Of a DNA stretch of 64,000 nt, positions 34,298 to 45,516 are shown one piece after another. Under the pieces are notes generated by a model, which did no database searches, was not told where the DNA came from, and saw only the letters and a program-made list of their open reading frames with translations. The stretch is from Rostrohypoxylon terebratum (Eukaryota > Ascomycota > Sordariomycetes > Xylariales > Hypoxylaceae), in NCBI GenBank assembly GCA_022497145.1, contig MU385919.1, positions 115,518 to 179,517 on the forward strand, in the 5' to 3' direction. Numbering within the stretch: the first letter of the stretch is position 1; each line of letters opens with the position of its first letter. A program made the position numbers and the translations under genes.

Positions 34298-35935
34298 TTA
34301 CCCCGTGACTTCTCCTGCACCCTCCTTATCTCGAAGTTCCTTGCGCCATCGCATCCCCCTTTTCACGACTAGATACAGGCATGGAGAGAACGCGACGTAT
34401 AGTACTGCGATGATGGAGTAGGCTTTACCCGGGTTCACGGCTTGGATCAGCGGATCGATGGCGGCTGCCATGGCGGCACCGAGGAGGAACTTGATGATAT
34501 TGTTGGCAGCACTCGCAGCGCCTGTCTTGCCAGGGCGCACATCCGCGATGAGTGCACTGAAGACACTTGTTGTACTTACGAGACCCAGGCCGAGCAGAAA
34601 CACGAGCACGCATATGATAGCTATCGAGACCTCACTCTCAAGTGCCCATCCCCAAGCCGTGATGATGACCATGCTAAGAACGAGTGGTGGAATGGCGACC
34701 TCTATCCGGGCCTGTTCGATGGGGAAGTCCGAAAGATCCATCTGCCGATCCCTATCCACTTCCAGCCCGAGTTTACGTGCGTGGCGTCGATAGTTCCAAT
34801 TCATACCCTTGCCGACGAGAGCGACGGAAAAGATGGACCCGACAGCCATGGGGAGGTAGATCAACCCGACTTTGAAGCCGTCGAAGCCGTAAATGTCGGA
34901 GAAGAGAGTCGGGACTGCGGTCGCGACGGCGTATACACCCGCATACACAAACCCGCCGTACATGAACAGAAGACTGAGCTCTTTCTCGCAGAGGAGGACA
35001 AGCGACGTCACGAATTTAGACCATGCGAAGTTGATCTTGGGGGGCTCGATGTTCTCCGCCGAGGCAGGGGTGTTGCTCTCGCAATCCGAGGCGACTTTCT
35101 TTTGACGGCGGTTCCTAATGAGTTGTAGAACGGTCTGGTTGCGCCTCCGAGGTAGGATGGACCCGTTGCCTACCACTTTCCGGCACGTTTCCGGGAAGAA
35201 GAATAAGAGAAATAGGAGGTTGACTGCGGCACATGCGGCCAAGAACCAGAAGATGCTCCGCCACCCCAAGTATTCCGCGATGGCCCCACCGATGACCGGA
35301 CCCAAGCTTGGTCCAAGCGTAATCGGAACGGCGATGAAGGCCGTGTATTGGCCTCGCTCGGCGCTTGTTGCGATATCCGCTACGACACCTTGGCAGAGGG
35401 CTTGTGTAGCTGATATAGTTGCTGACTGGAAGCAGCGGAGACCGAGAAGACTTCCGTAACTGTCCGATTTGGCGAGGCCGACGTTGGCGACGATGTAGAG
35501 GACAAAGCAGGCTAGGTAAGCTGGTCGTCGCCCTGCAGTATCAGCGAATCCTCCGATGAAGATGGGCGTGACTCCTTGCAAGATCATGTAGCTGGTGACG
35601 GTCAAGTTGATCCTTGTGATCGAGACATGCAAGTCGTCGGCTGCGATGTTGAGCGCGGGAAGGTAGATCTGGGCCGTCCATGAAGCGAAGAGAGCGCTGA
35701 AAGCGGCGCTCAACACGATCAATCGCTTTTGCCATGGCCTGTAGACCGTAAATCGGGGCGGAATATCCTCGACCGGCGCGGGTTCGGGCGATTCCTTCTT
35801 CTCGGCATCGCCAACAACGGTGACAATAGTCTGCAGGCCTATTTCACTCGTTCTCTTAGAGCTACCAGGAGTGTCCGAATTCACTTCCACCGAAACATCC
35901 TTCTCGATAATGACAGTTTCCTTCTTGTCCTCCAT
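34298..35935 (-). CDS. DHA1-family major facilitator transporter (CexA/Qdr-like)
   Basis: A single minus-strand exon of 545 aa starting at ATG 35935 (the open frame extends upstream without another ATG). The polar N-tail has about 65 residues. Twelve membrane spans follow, with MFS motif A after span 2 (GGFADTAGRRPAYLACFVLY), and the drug:H+ antiporter motif C in span 5 (PITLGPSLGPVIGGAIAEYL). The central loop is basic and includes a DFPIEQAR segment before the seventh-to-eighth span region. Order and motifs place it in DHA1, near fungal Qdr/Dtr1 transporters and the CexA citrate exporter group. That resemblance is judged by eye. Export of a citrate-like or hydrophobic acid made by the nearby cluster is an inference; general multidrug export is the alternative. 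Confidence 0.88.
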   Translation of the reverse strand: MEDKKETVIIEKDVSVEVNSDTPGSSKRTSEIGLQTIVTVVGDAEKKESPEPAPVEDIPPRFTVYRPWQKRLIVLSAAFSALFASWTAQIYLPALNIAADDLHVSITRINLTVTSYMILQGVTPIFIGGFADTAGRRPAYLACFVLYIVANVGLAKSDSYGSLLGLRCFQSATISATQALCQGVVADIATSAERGQYTAFIAVPITLGPSLGPVIGGAIAEYLGWRSIFWFLAACAAVNLLFLLFFFPETCRKVVGNGSILPRRRNQTVLQLIRNRRQKKVASDCESNTPASAENIEPPKINFAWSKFVTSLVLLCEKELSLLFMYGGFVYAGVYAVATAVPTLFSDIYGFDGFKVGLIYLPMAVGSIFSVALVGKGMNWNYRRHARKLGLEVDRDRQMDLSDFPIEQARIEVAIPPLVLSMVIITAWGWALESEVSIAIICVLVFLLGLGLVSTTSVFSALIADVRPGKTGAASAANNIIKFLLGAAMAAAIDPLIQAVNPGKAYSIIAVLYVAFSPCLYLVVKRGMRWRKELRDKEGAGEVTG

Positions 35936-38389
35936 GTCTAATTTGTTGTTGCTGTTCCGGCCTAAGCTGGCTCGGTTCCGAAATTCACGTGAAATCCACG
36001 TCGGGGGGACTGAACAGCGATGAATTTGGAAATACCTCGTCCATAAAGATCTCACTAAGAAAGATCCGCGATATCTGACATCTTTAAGAACATGGCCTCA
36101 CCCTGTCCATCACCTGCCCGCTACGTCATATAACCTGTGGCTAGCGATATTGGGCCCTTAGGCGAGGGGCGGGTTTCGGTAATTTTTTCTCACGCCATTG
36201 TAGCCACGCGCCGAAGGCAGTTTGTCGGCCCTTCGGATGGATCGACATCATGTCTAGATTGTGGCTGATAGGAAGGTCAGGAAGGGCTTGATCCTTCAGT
36301 TCGCCTTTCGATCTCTTGGCACCTCTGACATGCTCTGACATATGCTGATGGGGGATGACAGCTAACGGTCTTGAGGCCATGCCTAGAACTTATGCTTACC
36401 GTAAAAGCCAAGTCTAGGCCCCAACGCTCTCTGGCAAGGGCCAGGAGGGAAAAGCCAGGAACGGAGCGTCTCGTTGGCGGCGGGTTCAGAATGTATGCAG
36501 TGTACTGTAGTATCGATCCCGAACTCGAGAGTCATCCCATGATGATCCACTGCATCTTCCATCTTCTATACGTGTCATCGTATACCCTACTACATATACG
36601 TACAGACCCTCCAGCCCTACAAATTCCCCCGAAAGACAAAAAAAAGTCAGTTCGTTGACCGACCTTATCTTCGTGCAACTACTACCTATGGCATTACCAT
36701 ACAACATCCTACGGGTCTCTTTCTCGCTTCATCTTCTAGAGTTTGAAGCTTGGTTCCGCCTCCTACTTAGGGAGGTCCCTTGATGCGATCTTCTAAGTCG
36801 CAGTCATCAGCTCCAAACTAACACGCGCTTCTCCGGGTATAACACGGAATCGTATACAAAACTTGGCAGTATATTACTGGTTATTCAGTAAGTCATTTTT
36901 CTCGATGATCTTCCAGTATGAAGGAAGGTAGGATTTGCAGTCCAGCCGACTCTATCCTTTGCCGCGCAACCGAGATATCGTGAGATTCCACCTTTCTAGA
37001 GTCGAAATGGAAATCGAATCGTAGGAGACCGAGGCCGTGGATAACGGAATTGTGGATTGCAGGAATACGGGAATGGGGGACTGGGGAAAGCGGGCTAGTA
37101 CGTAGGCGAAGCGAGACAATTCGAAGCGCTGCAGAAGATTATGCAAGGATGTAATCAAATTAGAGTGTCTTGACGATGGGGGCTCGCTACTGAAGGACAC
37201 TGGGTTGGGGCGCATGGATACTCCCTTGTCAGATATGCATGGTTAACACTCACACAATCTCGGCCTGGAACAGTGGCAGTCGGGAATGCGACGCTGATTC
37301 GAGGTTTCATATCGAATCGGAAATCTGCCCGCACACGGATCTACCCTCATAACGGACTTACATAATACGAGTCATATAGATCTGTTAAGAAGCTACTTAT
37401 TAACCGCACACCCCCAAATCCGAACATATCGGTACTTTTATACATGCAGCCGGAATAAAGAAGCTCACCTAGGTGTGGAATACCGGGCCACCCCCAATCC
37501 TCATCCACGACGGTACACCGGCTGAACGGGACGATGTCACATTTATACCGATCCTGTAATCCCGCGAACGGCGCTACGATAAGGTATAAATTAGGATAAA
37601 TAAACCAATGTTGCATCGGCAATAACTCGCTTCCAATGACATCTCTCACTTAGATTACCGACGCGGTCTGGTTGGACGCCTTAAGAAGGCACACGCCCCT
37701 TACACGCCCCCTACCCCTGGACTTATTGGTTTTCGATCCATGTCTGAGACTTTTTGGCTCCGTCAATACGCATAGACTGATTCAGAGCCACGTTCAGGGC
37801 CTATGCGGCGAATGCAACGAGCTGACGAGGTCTTGGGAAGGAGCGGGGGGTTGCAAAGTCGGTTCGTCGGGATGATCAGTTTGGGGGGTTTAGGTGGTTT
37901 GGGTGAACGGGCATGATGAGATTCTTCCTTCATGTCGGACATGATCAGCAACAGCCTCATGTCGATCTCCGGGGTCCAGCTTCGGCCTGTAGATCATAGC
38001 TGGCAATATGAAGTCTCTATAAGATAGGGCCGAATCAAGATAGCGGCAAGTCGCTGAGTCGCTCGCCTCGTCGTCGCCCCAGGGCCCGCCCCCCTGAGCT
38101 GAGTTACCTCGACTGGGTACTAGGAGGGCATCACCGGACCCAAGACCTGCGTGTACGCAGATCCATAACGCGGAGTAGGTAGCATACCCGATATTTACGT
38201 ACATCTGATGAAACCGTTTTCATTGCCAAGTTATCTATGTACATTTCGCTAAGTGTTAGGCTGAAGCTGCTAGCTACACACAAGTGCTGACTGCATCACA
38301 GCTATCAGCTTGATTAAGCTGAATAATAACCCATTATGCCAAGCCCCTATGAGTCTGCCCAGATATTCCTTATCTCTACCTACACACAC
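35936..38389. other. Intergenic region between the transporter and the citrate-synthase-like gene
   Basis: About 2.45 kb without a supported gene. It holds the transporter promoter and a purine-rich block at about 37054-37090 that resembles the repeated GGATTGCRGGAWT words in the two divergent cluster promoters. Small frames (for example 36371-36658 plus, 37890-38204 minus) carry no domain. Confidence 0.5.
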
Positions 38390-40079
38390 CTAGTTTGCCA
38401 GCGGCACCGTATACTTTTGCTGCGGCCGCCAAAGCTTCACCGGTTGTGCTACCAATCCAATCGACGTCAGCACCAAGACTCAAGGTGTGGGGGTTATGGG
38501 GGAGAGGTAATATACGGCGGCTTTAGAGCGGGGAATAGCTAGCGGGCAGGCGACTTACTCAGACTTTCTCTCCAGTGCGCCAACGCGCCCGGAGTCCGGG
38601 AGAGAATGGTAATGGCGATGATCATGTCCGTGTCGAAGCCCCTAATCGGGAAGGTTAGCACATGGATATATAGACCGGATCCCGTCGTTGCACCACAGAG
38701 TCGTCTCGCAGTCAAGCCAACCCTCCACCTGAGCACTGGGCAGACAATGTAGGTAAAAACACCTAGGTAAGCAGATAGGAAAGTAGTAGTGAGGCACTCA
38801 CATAGCGGTATACAGAAAGCACCCCATCAAATCCGCATTCGCCTTCAGCCCCCTCTCCACAAAGTACGCATCTTGGTTCGCGTACCGGTCGATAGCCATA
38901 GCGACTCTGAGCAACGGGTTCGCCTCGACAGCGTCGCGGTGCTCCTCAAGCAGCTCCTCGATAAGCGCCACCCGCGGGTCTCGAGTCTTGTACACGCGGT
39001 GTCCGTAGCCGAAGAGCCGGCCGCCCTTCGCCTTGATGCGCTCGATGAAGGGCGGCACCCGCTCCGGCGTGCCGATGTGCCGGAAAGCTTCGTAAGCTAG
39101 GTCGATGGCGCCCCCGTGTAGCGGCCCGTACCCGCAGATGATGCCCGCCGTCACCGCGGATACGGGGTCGATGAGCGTCGAGCCCGCGTGGAGCACCGCC
39201 GCCGTCGAGTTCGTCATCTCGTGGTCCGCGTACAGGATCCATAGTTTCGCTAGGCACTTCTCCACTTGCGGGTCCGTGATGCCCATCATGAGGAGGAGGT
39301 TGCCGAGGAGAGAGCGGTCTGGCTCCGGGGCGGTCCATGGCTTGGAGTTCTTGTGGCAGTAGATTAGAGAAATAGACGTAGCGAGATACGCAATCGTGCG
39401 GGTGAGGGCCTCGTCGGCGATGTCGAGGTGTCCGTGGAACATGGCGCTTTGCTGATGGCGGGTCTTGCAGATCACGCTGTCAGTAGCGGCAAATGCACTC
39501 ATGCCAGCGAGGATCATGGGGAAGGTCTCGGCATCACGACTGAAATCGTTAGAAGACAGCCTTCGTACCTAATTTAAATAGGGGGTAGGCAGCACTCACG
39601 GAAATGATGAGATCACATCCTTAACACTTTGTGGAGGGTTCATCGCTTGAGCCATTGTCTCTCGGACATGGTCTTTTTGTTGCTGTGTGGGTATGCTACC
39701 CCAGATTATGAGATGCATGACATCTTCGTAGACATATTTGTGGAATACGCTCTCGATGGGAAACTCTCTGTAGCGTATTGTGCCGCGTAGGCCATCGCTA
39801 GACGAGAATTATAGGTTAGAAGAAAATAGAATGAAGGCATAATCCTCTTTCAGGCGAATAGACTCACATGTGAGTGATGCTTGACTCCATACATGCTGTG
39901 TGTTGGAAGCCATTGTCGAGAATATGGAGCGGGCGAGCTGTTTTCAGCGAAGCCAAATCCGCCTTATTCTCTGGTGCGCCAATTCGACCGATATCTGCGG
40001 CGCGTATATAATTCCCTTCAATTGGAATCTTATAAGACTTCCCCGTGCGGGAATCCGTGACTTGGAGATGGTGGTCCAT
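38390..40079 (-). CDS. Citrate-synthase-like enzyme, candidate alkylcitrate synthase
   Basis: Five exons on the minus strand: 40079-39868, 39797-39600, 39539-38802, 38641-38559 and 38448-38390, giving 429 aa. Introns (70, 60, 160 and 110 bp) all obey GT-AG and keep one frame. The active-site residues are present: His278 in GPLHGGA, His317 in GYGHRVYKTRDP and Asp373 in KANADLMG. The C-terminus has HWRESLTQPVKLWRPQQKYT, the usual CS tail. The N-terminus (MDHHLQVTDSRTGKSYKIPI) is not a mitochondrial presequence and there is no SKL-type peroxisomal end, so it is probably cytosolic. Citrate synthases condense oxaloacetate with an acyl-CoA. Dedicated paralogs beside FAS genes make alkylcitrates in fungi (for example oryzine, sporothriolide and maleidride pathways). 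It is divergent from the oxygenase at 40582. Confidence 0.88.
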
Positions 40080-40581
40080 TCTTCCCTAGGCAACTATACG
40101 ATTGATGGTTTTCGGATAAGGCAAGAGTGATGGCAACGAATCTCAACATACGATAAAAGTTCAGAATAGGAGATACCAGAATTCTTATTACCCAAACTAT
40201 TAAGAGGATTCCTTTTTGTGTTTGCGTCAGACACAGTTTTGCACGTAGAGCGGGCGCTTAACAACACAGAGCTGTTTGTTGGGATCCACGAATCCCGCAA
40301 TCCCTCATTCCAATGTTCCCCAGATCCGAAGATCCTGAAATCCCCAAATCCTGTCTCATCATCAGTGGCACGATATCCTCATTATGGAACTTCGAATTTT
40401 TACAGATTAGTGGGATCATGGTGGTATAGGTGGTGGTTTAACAAGAATAACTAGGTATATATTAATTCTCATCTCCGCTTACTGCTCGATCTCGTTTCTC
40501 CTCATCCATCTCCCGAGACATTCGAATCATTCATAGTAGTACCAGATTTTGCTTTTATTGTAACAATTCTTACCTGACATC
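40080..40581. promoter_or_regulatory. Divergent promoter between the citrate-synthase-like and oxygenase genes
   Basis: About 500 bp. It contains two words, read on the minus strand, that recur exactly in the FAS beta/alpha divergent promoter: GGATTGCGGGATT (40291-40303 here, 53802-53814 there) and AGGATTTGGGGATT (40339-40352 here, 53889-53902 there). A 21-bp block at 40291-40311 also matches 53874-53894 at 19 of 21 positions. These sit about 210-275 bp from the CS start and 230-290 bp from the oxygenase start. Probable binding sites of a pathway regulator. Confidence 0.65.
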
Positions 40582-41643
40582 ATGGCCGCCGCTGCTGTTG
40601 CCTCTACCACTGGCCTTATGGGCATGTGGAACGGTACCAAAGATGGTAGAGAGGACGGGTACATCGATTGGGCGAGTGGCTCGACGAATGTACACAATCC
40701 TCTAGAGGTGAAAATCGAGGTTGAAGACATCCGAACACTAAAACCTCAGCCGAACTACGGTAGCAACGGGTACGGAATCGTCAAGCACAAGTCGTCTTTG
40801 ACCCCTGAGCAGTTCTTGGCTGGCAATGATGCCGAGGGTATGTACCTACCTACCTTCATTTTCCCAGCGTTTGAGTATCTGGCGGAATTTAGCCCCCTTT
40901 GCTGACAAATTTACCCAATCACAGGAAAGAAGTACATCGAAGATGTCTACTTCAAAGAGGTCGCTGAGTTAGTCAAGCAAGTAACCGGCTCTGAAATCGT
41001 AGTTCCCTACGTATTCAGGATCCGCCAGAACAGCATGAAGGCTGGCGAATTTGCCGCCAACAAGCTCTCCCATGCTGCTCTTCCCGTCGCGCACGTCGAC
41101 CGTGACGCGATCACGGGCGAAGACGGCGTCCGCGAGATCCTCGGCGATGTCGCGGACGAATTGATCAAGCAGGGCAAGCGGTACGCCCAGGTCAACATCT
41201 GGCGCACAATCGACCAGCCCATCCAAAAGTGGCCGCTCTGCTTCATCAACCACAGTGGCGTCAGCGGCTGGGGCTACGACACGCACCTGGCCCGTGTGTT
41301 CCCCACCAATGACCCGCGAATAGCCATCCGAGGCGAGAAAAAGCATGACAGCGTCGTCAAGTACGACCCGAAGTACGTATATTTCGTAAAAGTACCGTGA
41401 TGAAAAAATCCCCTGTCGTCCGGTTTTGGCGAGAGTAGAAAACGGTTGCTAAAACGTCGTCGCGACAGTTACAAGTACCACTACGTCAGCAAGCTCGACC
41501 TGGACGAAGCCCTCATCTTCTCCTCGTTCGACTCGGACGTGACCAAGGTGTGCCCGCACGGCGCCTTCTGGGACGACGCTAGCCCGGATGACGCGCCGAC
41601 GCGACGATCCATCGAGGTTCGCTGCTGGGTTTTCTTCGACTAA
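40582..41643 (+). CDS. CmcJ/AsaB-type hydroxylase/desaturase-like oxygenase
   Basis: Three exons, 40582-40837, 40925-41372 and 41469-41643, encode 292 aa. Introns are 87 and 96 bp; splicing gives NDAEGKKYIEDVYF and VVKYDPNYKYHYVSKLDLDE. Family hallmarks are YVFRIRQNS, QVNIWRTIDQPIQKWPLCF, the KYHYVSKLDLDEALIFSSFD block, then HGAFWDD and RRSIEVRCWVFFD at the very C-terminus. This layout matches the fungal AsaB / bacterial CmcJ cephem-hydroxylase-partner family, proposed to be Fe(II)/2-oxoglutarate-type oxygenases acting on small molecules. I did not assign metal ligands with confidence. It is divergent from the citrate-synthase-like gene and shares its promoter, so it is a likely tailoring enzyme of the same pathway. 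No signal peptide. Confidence 0.82.
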
Positions 41644-44600
41644 ATGGCGTGCGTGGTAGTGGAGGGATTGAGGGATCTCGAGAATCAGTTCGGCTGTGGC
41701 GAAACCGGAGTAATTACCGCGTCGATCACGGGCGTGGTCGCGTTTGTTTCCTGCAGATAAGAGCCTATCATTTCTACATCTGGTGCGCTCGCGTCCTGAG
41801 AAGCGAGTTAAAAAAGAGAGTAGGAGGCAGAGTAGTTAATACAGATTCCAAATATGTGTAATATAATCCTAGAAGCAAAATGCGAGGCGGTTGTGAGGAA
41901 GAAATACGAAGCTCGAGGGGGTGAGATAGGGGTGAGCTTTAGGCAGAACTCTTGAGGGGTGCTTGAGGATAAATTGGCGACTAGATGTCTTACTCAAAAC
42001 CGGTTTTTTGGTGGATCTGTAGCAATTAGAATGCGGTTACCAGCCGAATGGTATATTAAACGGCGCGGTGAGACGGGGCCGTGTTGTCGATCATGGCCGG
42101 TATTGTTCTTGCATTGCCGTCGCTACGATCTACACTTTCAATCCTGGACTCGGCTGCGGGATATGGAGTGTGGTGACACGGCAAGTGTGACAATCTCCCT
42201 TCCGGCAGTCATAGATTGTAGACTCGTGGGGCGTAATTGTCCGAGTAAAGCCGCTTCAACTTCTCGAGCCCAATTATCCCGTCCTCATTCTTGATTTCTC
42301 TTCTCTTTAGATCCATCACATCACCCATATGGTGTTTCAGCGCCGCGCTTTGCGATCCACTAGCCACACACCACACCACTTCACCACTTCACCACGCAGC
42401 TAGGTTGATTCGGCTTGCAGCTGTGATAATGTCTTGGCTCAGTCCGTTAGGTAATACCAAAGCCCACACATGGGCTCCGTCTTCGTTCGTAAAGGTCCTA
42501 GGCGGTCCATAGCCCGCGCATGGGGGATGGCGGCCAGCAATGCATAACCGCAGCTGACTGGCGACTTCGAATCTAGCCTCTGAGCCTTCTCGTACGTTTC
42601 CCTCTTCTTCCCGAATGTACCGAGCGACGCGACGGCGGGATCGTTCAAGTAGTACAGCCAATTTATTCTACGCTTCTTGACTTCCGTCGAAAGGGCATTC
42701 ACCTCGGTTCCGTGGTAGACATGGCGTTATGGATATACCACCTTACCTAAGTAGTAGGCTCGGGCCGTCCCGGTTCCATGGAGATTACGTGAATAGGTTT
42801 GGGCGGCGACTCCAATAGCAAGCGATTCAAAGGGATGACAGCTCCAAGTGCGTGTTTTTGACAGCGCCGAGGTAGCTCTGCAGAGTTGTTGTCTCGGCAG
42901 TTGTGTTTCATACATGAGTGGAAGGCCCCAGTTGCCTCAGGCAGTTAGGCGCGTGATTCCGGCTTTCTTCCTGTCGGGCTCCGGGCTCCAGTTCGATGCC
43001 ATGCATGAGTGAAAAGCACTAGTAAGCGCCACGCCAACAAGCTTTTTCGCTAGAAAAATGACATTTAACATTTTAGAGGACGCAAGCTGAAAGTGGAAAT
43101 CGCTGCCGATTGCCTTGGCGGCAAGGTATCGATTGGTTACTGGCTGTCAGTTTTGCAGGTAGCATACGAAATTTGAGGGGCCTGGATTGTCACCGACTTT
43201 GAAGGGTGCTGGAGTTTTGTAGGTATTATTCATCATCTTCCTGTTGCTTGTGGATGCATCCAGGAGTTAGCTGAAGTAATCCCGAATGCTCCCGACGAAT
43301 GTCAGCCCGAGATCATTACATGCTGCTTGGCCAAGTCATGTAGTGTTATCTCCGAAGTAGGATAGGAGTGTTAGGTCCTTGAAATGCCTCAGGCTCACTG
43401 TTATGTTTTTTGTGAAGGTGGTCTGGGACTCTGGGTACGCGATGCATGCGAGTGTGTGGAGTGAAGAGTCTTGGCAACGGAGCTCAATTATATAAGAATT
43501 CTAAAAGCTTAAATAGTGGGTGTATCATGTAATCATCTGAATGATCTACTAATAATATACTACGTATTAGAAATACGCGTACGTCATGAGTCAAATACGA
43601 TAAATCATACCCCAAATCGCATGACGTTGCGGGCTGAAATCGCGATATACTATCTCTCTGTCACACAGCTGATAACGTGGAAAATAGGAGAAATAGGGGG
43701 GCTGAGAACTACATAAATTAGGTATAATGTATTTCCTAATGGGGTAAGTGGATATTGTCACTAGTCCCCGCCCCGCAGAACTCCGGGGCAGGTCGGGGCG
43801 TTGATATGTACTATGTAGTACTGTAGTACTTCAATCAACGTCTAAACCCTCTCCGTAACATTGCTTACGGGAACTTTTCTGACCGGGCGGTAGGAAATCC
43901 TACCGATGCGCTGTGTTATATATTGTACAACCTGTGTACTAGGTATCTCAGGGACGCGTCTTATGTGCTGGAGGTTGCTCCGCTACTTTGAGGATGTGTC
44001 CGATTTCACGGTGGGGTGTCGATAAAAACGAGTACTGCATAGTACAGGAGTACTTGGTTCTGATTGGTTCAATCACGCTATAGGCAATAAGAGCAGGGAC
44101 CGCACCAATATGCCGGATAACTTGTACCTTTGTACACCAACTTGCTTTTTTTACCCCTTTTTTTAATTGAATCATCATAAACGAACACCACACCCAAACT
44201 TCCAAGGGGTCTTCTTGGCTACCTAATACATATGGTCTCGTACACCTGACGTGGTATTCAACCACCCACACAGTAAACAAGTACTTCTGTTCTGAAGGAT
44301 TGGGCATCGATCTTTACCACATCTCATATACGTGTGGTTACAATGATCGATGGAATTATTCTCATTATCTTGATGTGATCGTGATCGGCGTCTGCTACCG
44401 TAACCAAAGACGTAGCGCCGCGTTGATTGTTTTCATGGCGTATGTAGTGAGTGTAGTGTAGTGTAGGCAGGTAGGTATCTTGGTAGGTATCGTTATCAAT
44501 CCCGAAGTCCATAACATGGTCTTCGTTGACCGGGGGGTATAGCCGCTTCTCTCTCCTCTGCTAACTAGGTAAATTCGAAATTCGAAATCCGCTTGTGCCT

Positions 44601-44668
44601 GCGAGTTCCCGTCTAACTACCAGTACACTACCTCCGATTCTAGCGCCTTATGTAAGTGAGCATTAGCA
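41644..44668. other. Three-kilobase gap inside the cluster without a supported gene
   Basis: I found no ORF with a recognisable domain. Two overlapping minus-strand frames at 42389-42702 (90 and 87 codons) have no family resemblance. The stretch 43480-43730 is AT-rich. Repeats of the CCACTTCACCAC kind occur near 42365-42405 and TAGTGTAG/GTAGGTA patches near 44450-44490. Could be former cluster genes decayed beyond recognition, or long regulatory DNA. Confidence 0.45.
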
Positions 44669-45516
44669 TCAACTCGGCGGCGCTATCCCGCCCGCGCTCG
44701 AATCGCCCATGGATCCCACGCCCCAGTCCACCGCCTGCCAATGGATATCTTGCGTCGCCGCCACAGCTGCAGCTGCGAGCCGGGGATTTCCCAAGACGGC
44801 GAGCCGGCTGGGTCGCGGTCGACCATTGGAATATCGGCGAATTCTGTTGCAGCTCTGTTTGGCCAGGTGCGTGTCTCTAGCAGAGTTACGAGTGAAGATC
44901 GCTCCGCAAAGGGGACATACGCCCTTTGTGCTAGCCCCAGATCGCTCTTTGACATGTCTCACGAAGTTGCTCTTGGACGAAAACTCACGTCCGTTGCATC
45001 CATGGTCCCAACAGCGATGTTTCCCACTCCTGTCTATTGTTCGATCCTCACTCAGGGGGTTTCCCAGGAAATCCGACACTCCAGTACTCAACTTATCCAG
45101 AGCATTTGGATATGGATCTATAGATGCCAGATTTCCTGATATGTGCTGTATAGATGTAATTGGTGCTTCCTCCCCATTGATACGATTCCGCGTAGTATCA
45201 GTATCGTCGATCCAGAAGAGGCTGTTTCATATAAATGTTAGTTAGGTCGCTCAAAAGCATGGCTTGTAGAACAAACTTGCCTTTTTTGAGATAATTCGTC
45301 GAAGATAGCTGAACCATCTAGTACGGGATCTACAAATCCCGCAAAATCCGATGTTATCGCACTGGTTGAGTCATGGTAGTCTAACGGCTCAATGTGGCTG
45401 TGGCTGTGAGTTTTCCTACTCTTCGAATTGTGTGTACGCTTCTGTCGTATCATCTTGACCTCGTTGAAAGCAATTGTAACTTCTAGAAAGTATGAGGTGC
45501 CTGCGGAGAATGTCAT
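44669..45516 (-). CDS. Small C2H2/C2HC zinc-finger protein, candidate pathway regulator
   Basis: Two exons on the minus strand, 45516-45281 and 45221-44669, encode 262 aa. The 59-bp intron uses a non-canonical GC donor (AG|GCAAGT) and an ACAG acceptor. Only this choice joins FDELSQKS to LFWIDDTDTTRNR in one frame; the GT three bases later is out of phase. Residues about 145-200 carry paired fingers: CWDHGCNGREFSSKSNFVRH (first, degenerate in its second His) and CPLCGAIFTRNSARDTHL followed by a Cys (C-x2-C-x12-H-x5-C). The N-terminus has a His/Ser-rich patch (KTHSHSHIEP). Such proteins are common fungal transcription factors. Its place between the oxygenase and the FAS genes suggests pathway-specific control, which is inference. 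The ATG at 45516 is the first in frame. Confidence 0.7.

Noticed and set aside
34442..35128. 228-codon plus-strand ORF
   Set aside because: Antisense shadow of the DHA1 transporter, which has clear membrane spans and motifs.
42389..42702. Two overlapping minus-strand ORFs (90 and 87 codons) inside the cluster gap
   Set aside because: Different frames over the same DNA, no start context, splice sites or family resemblance.
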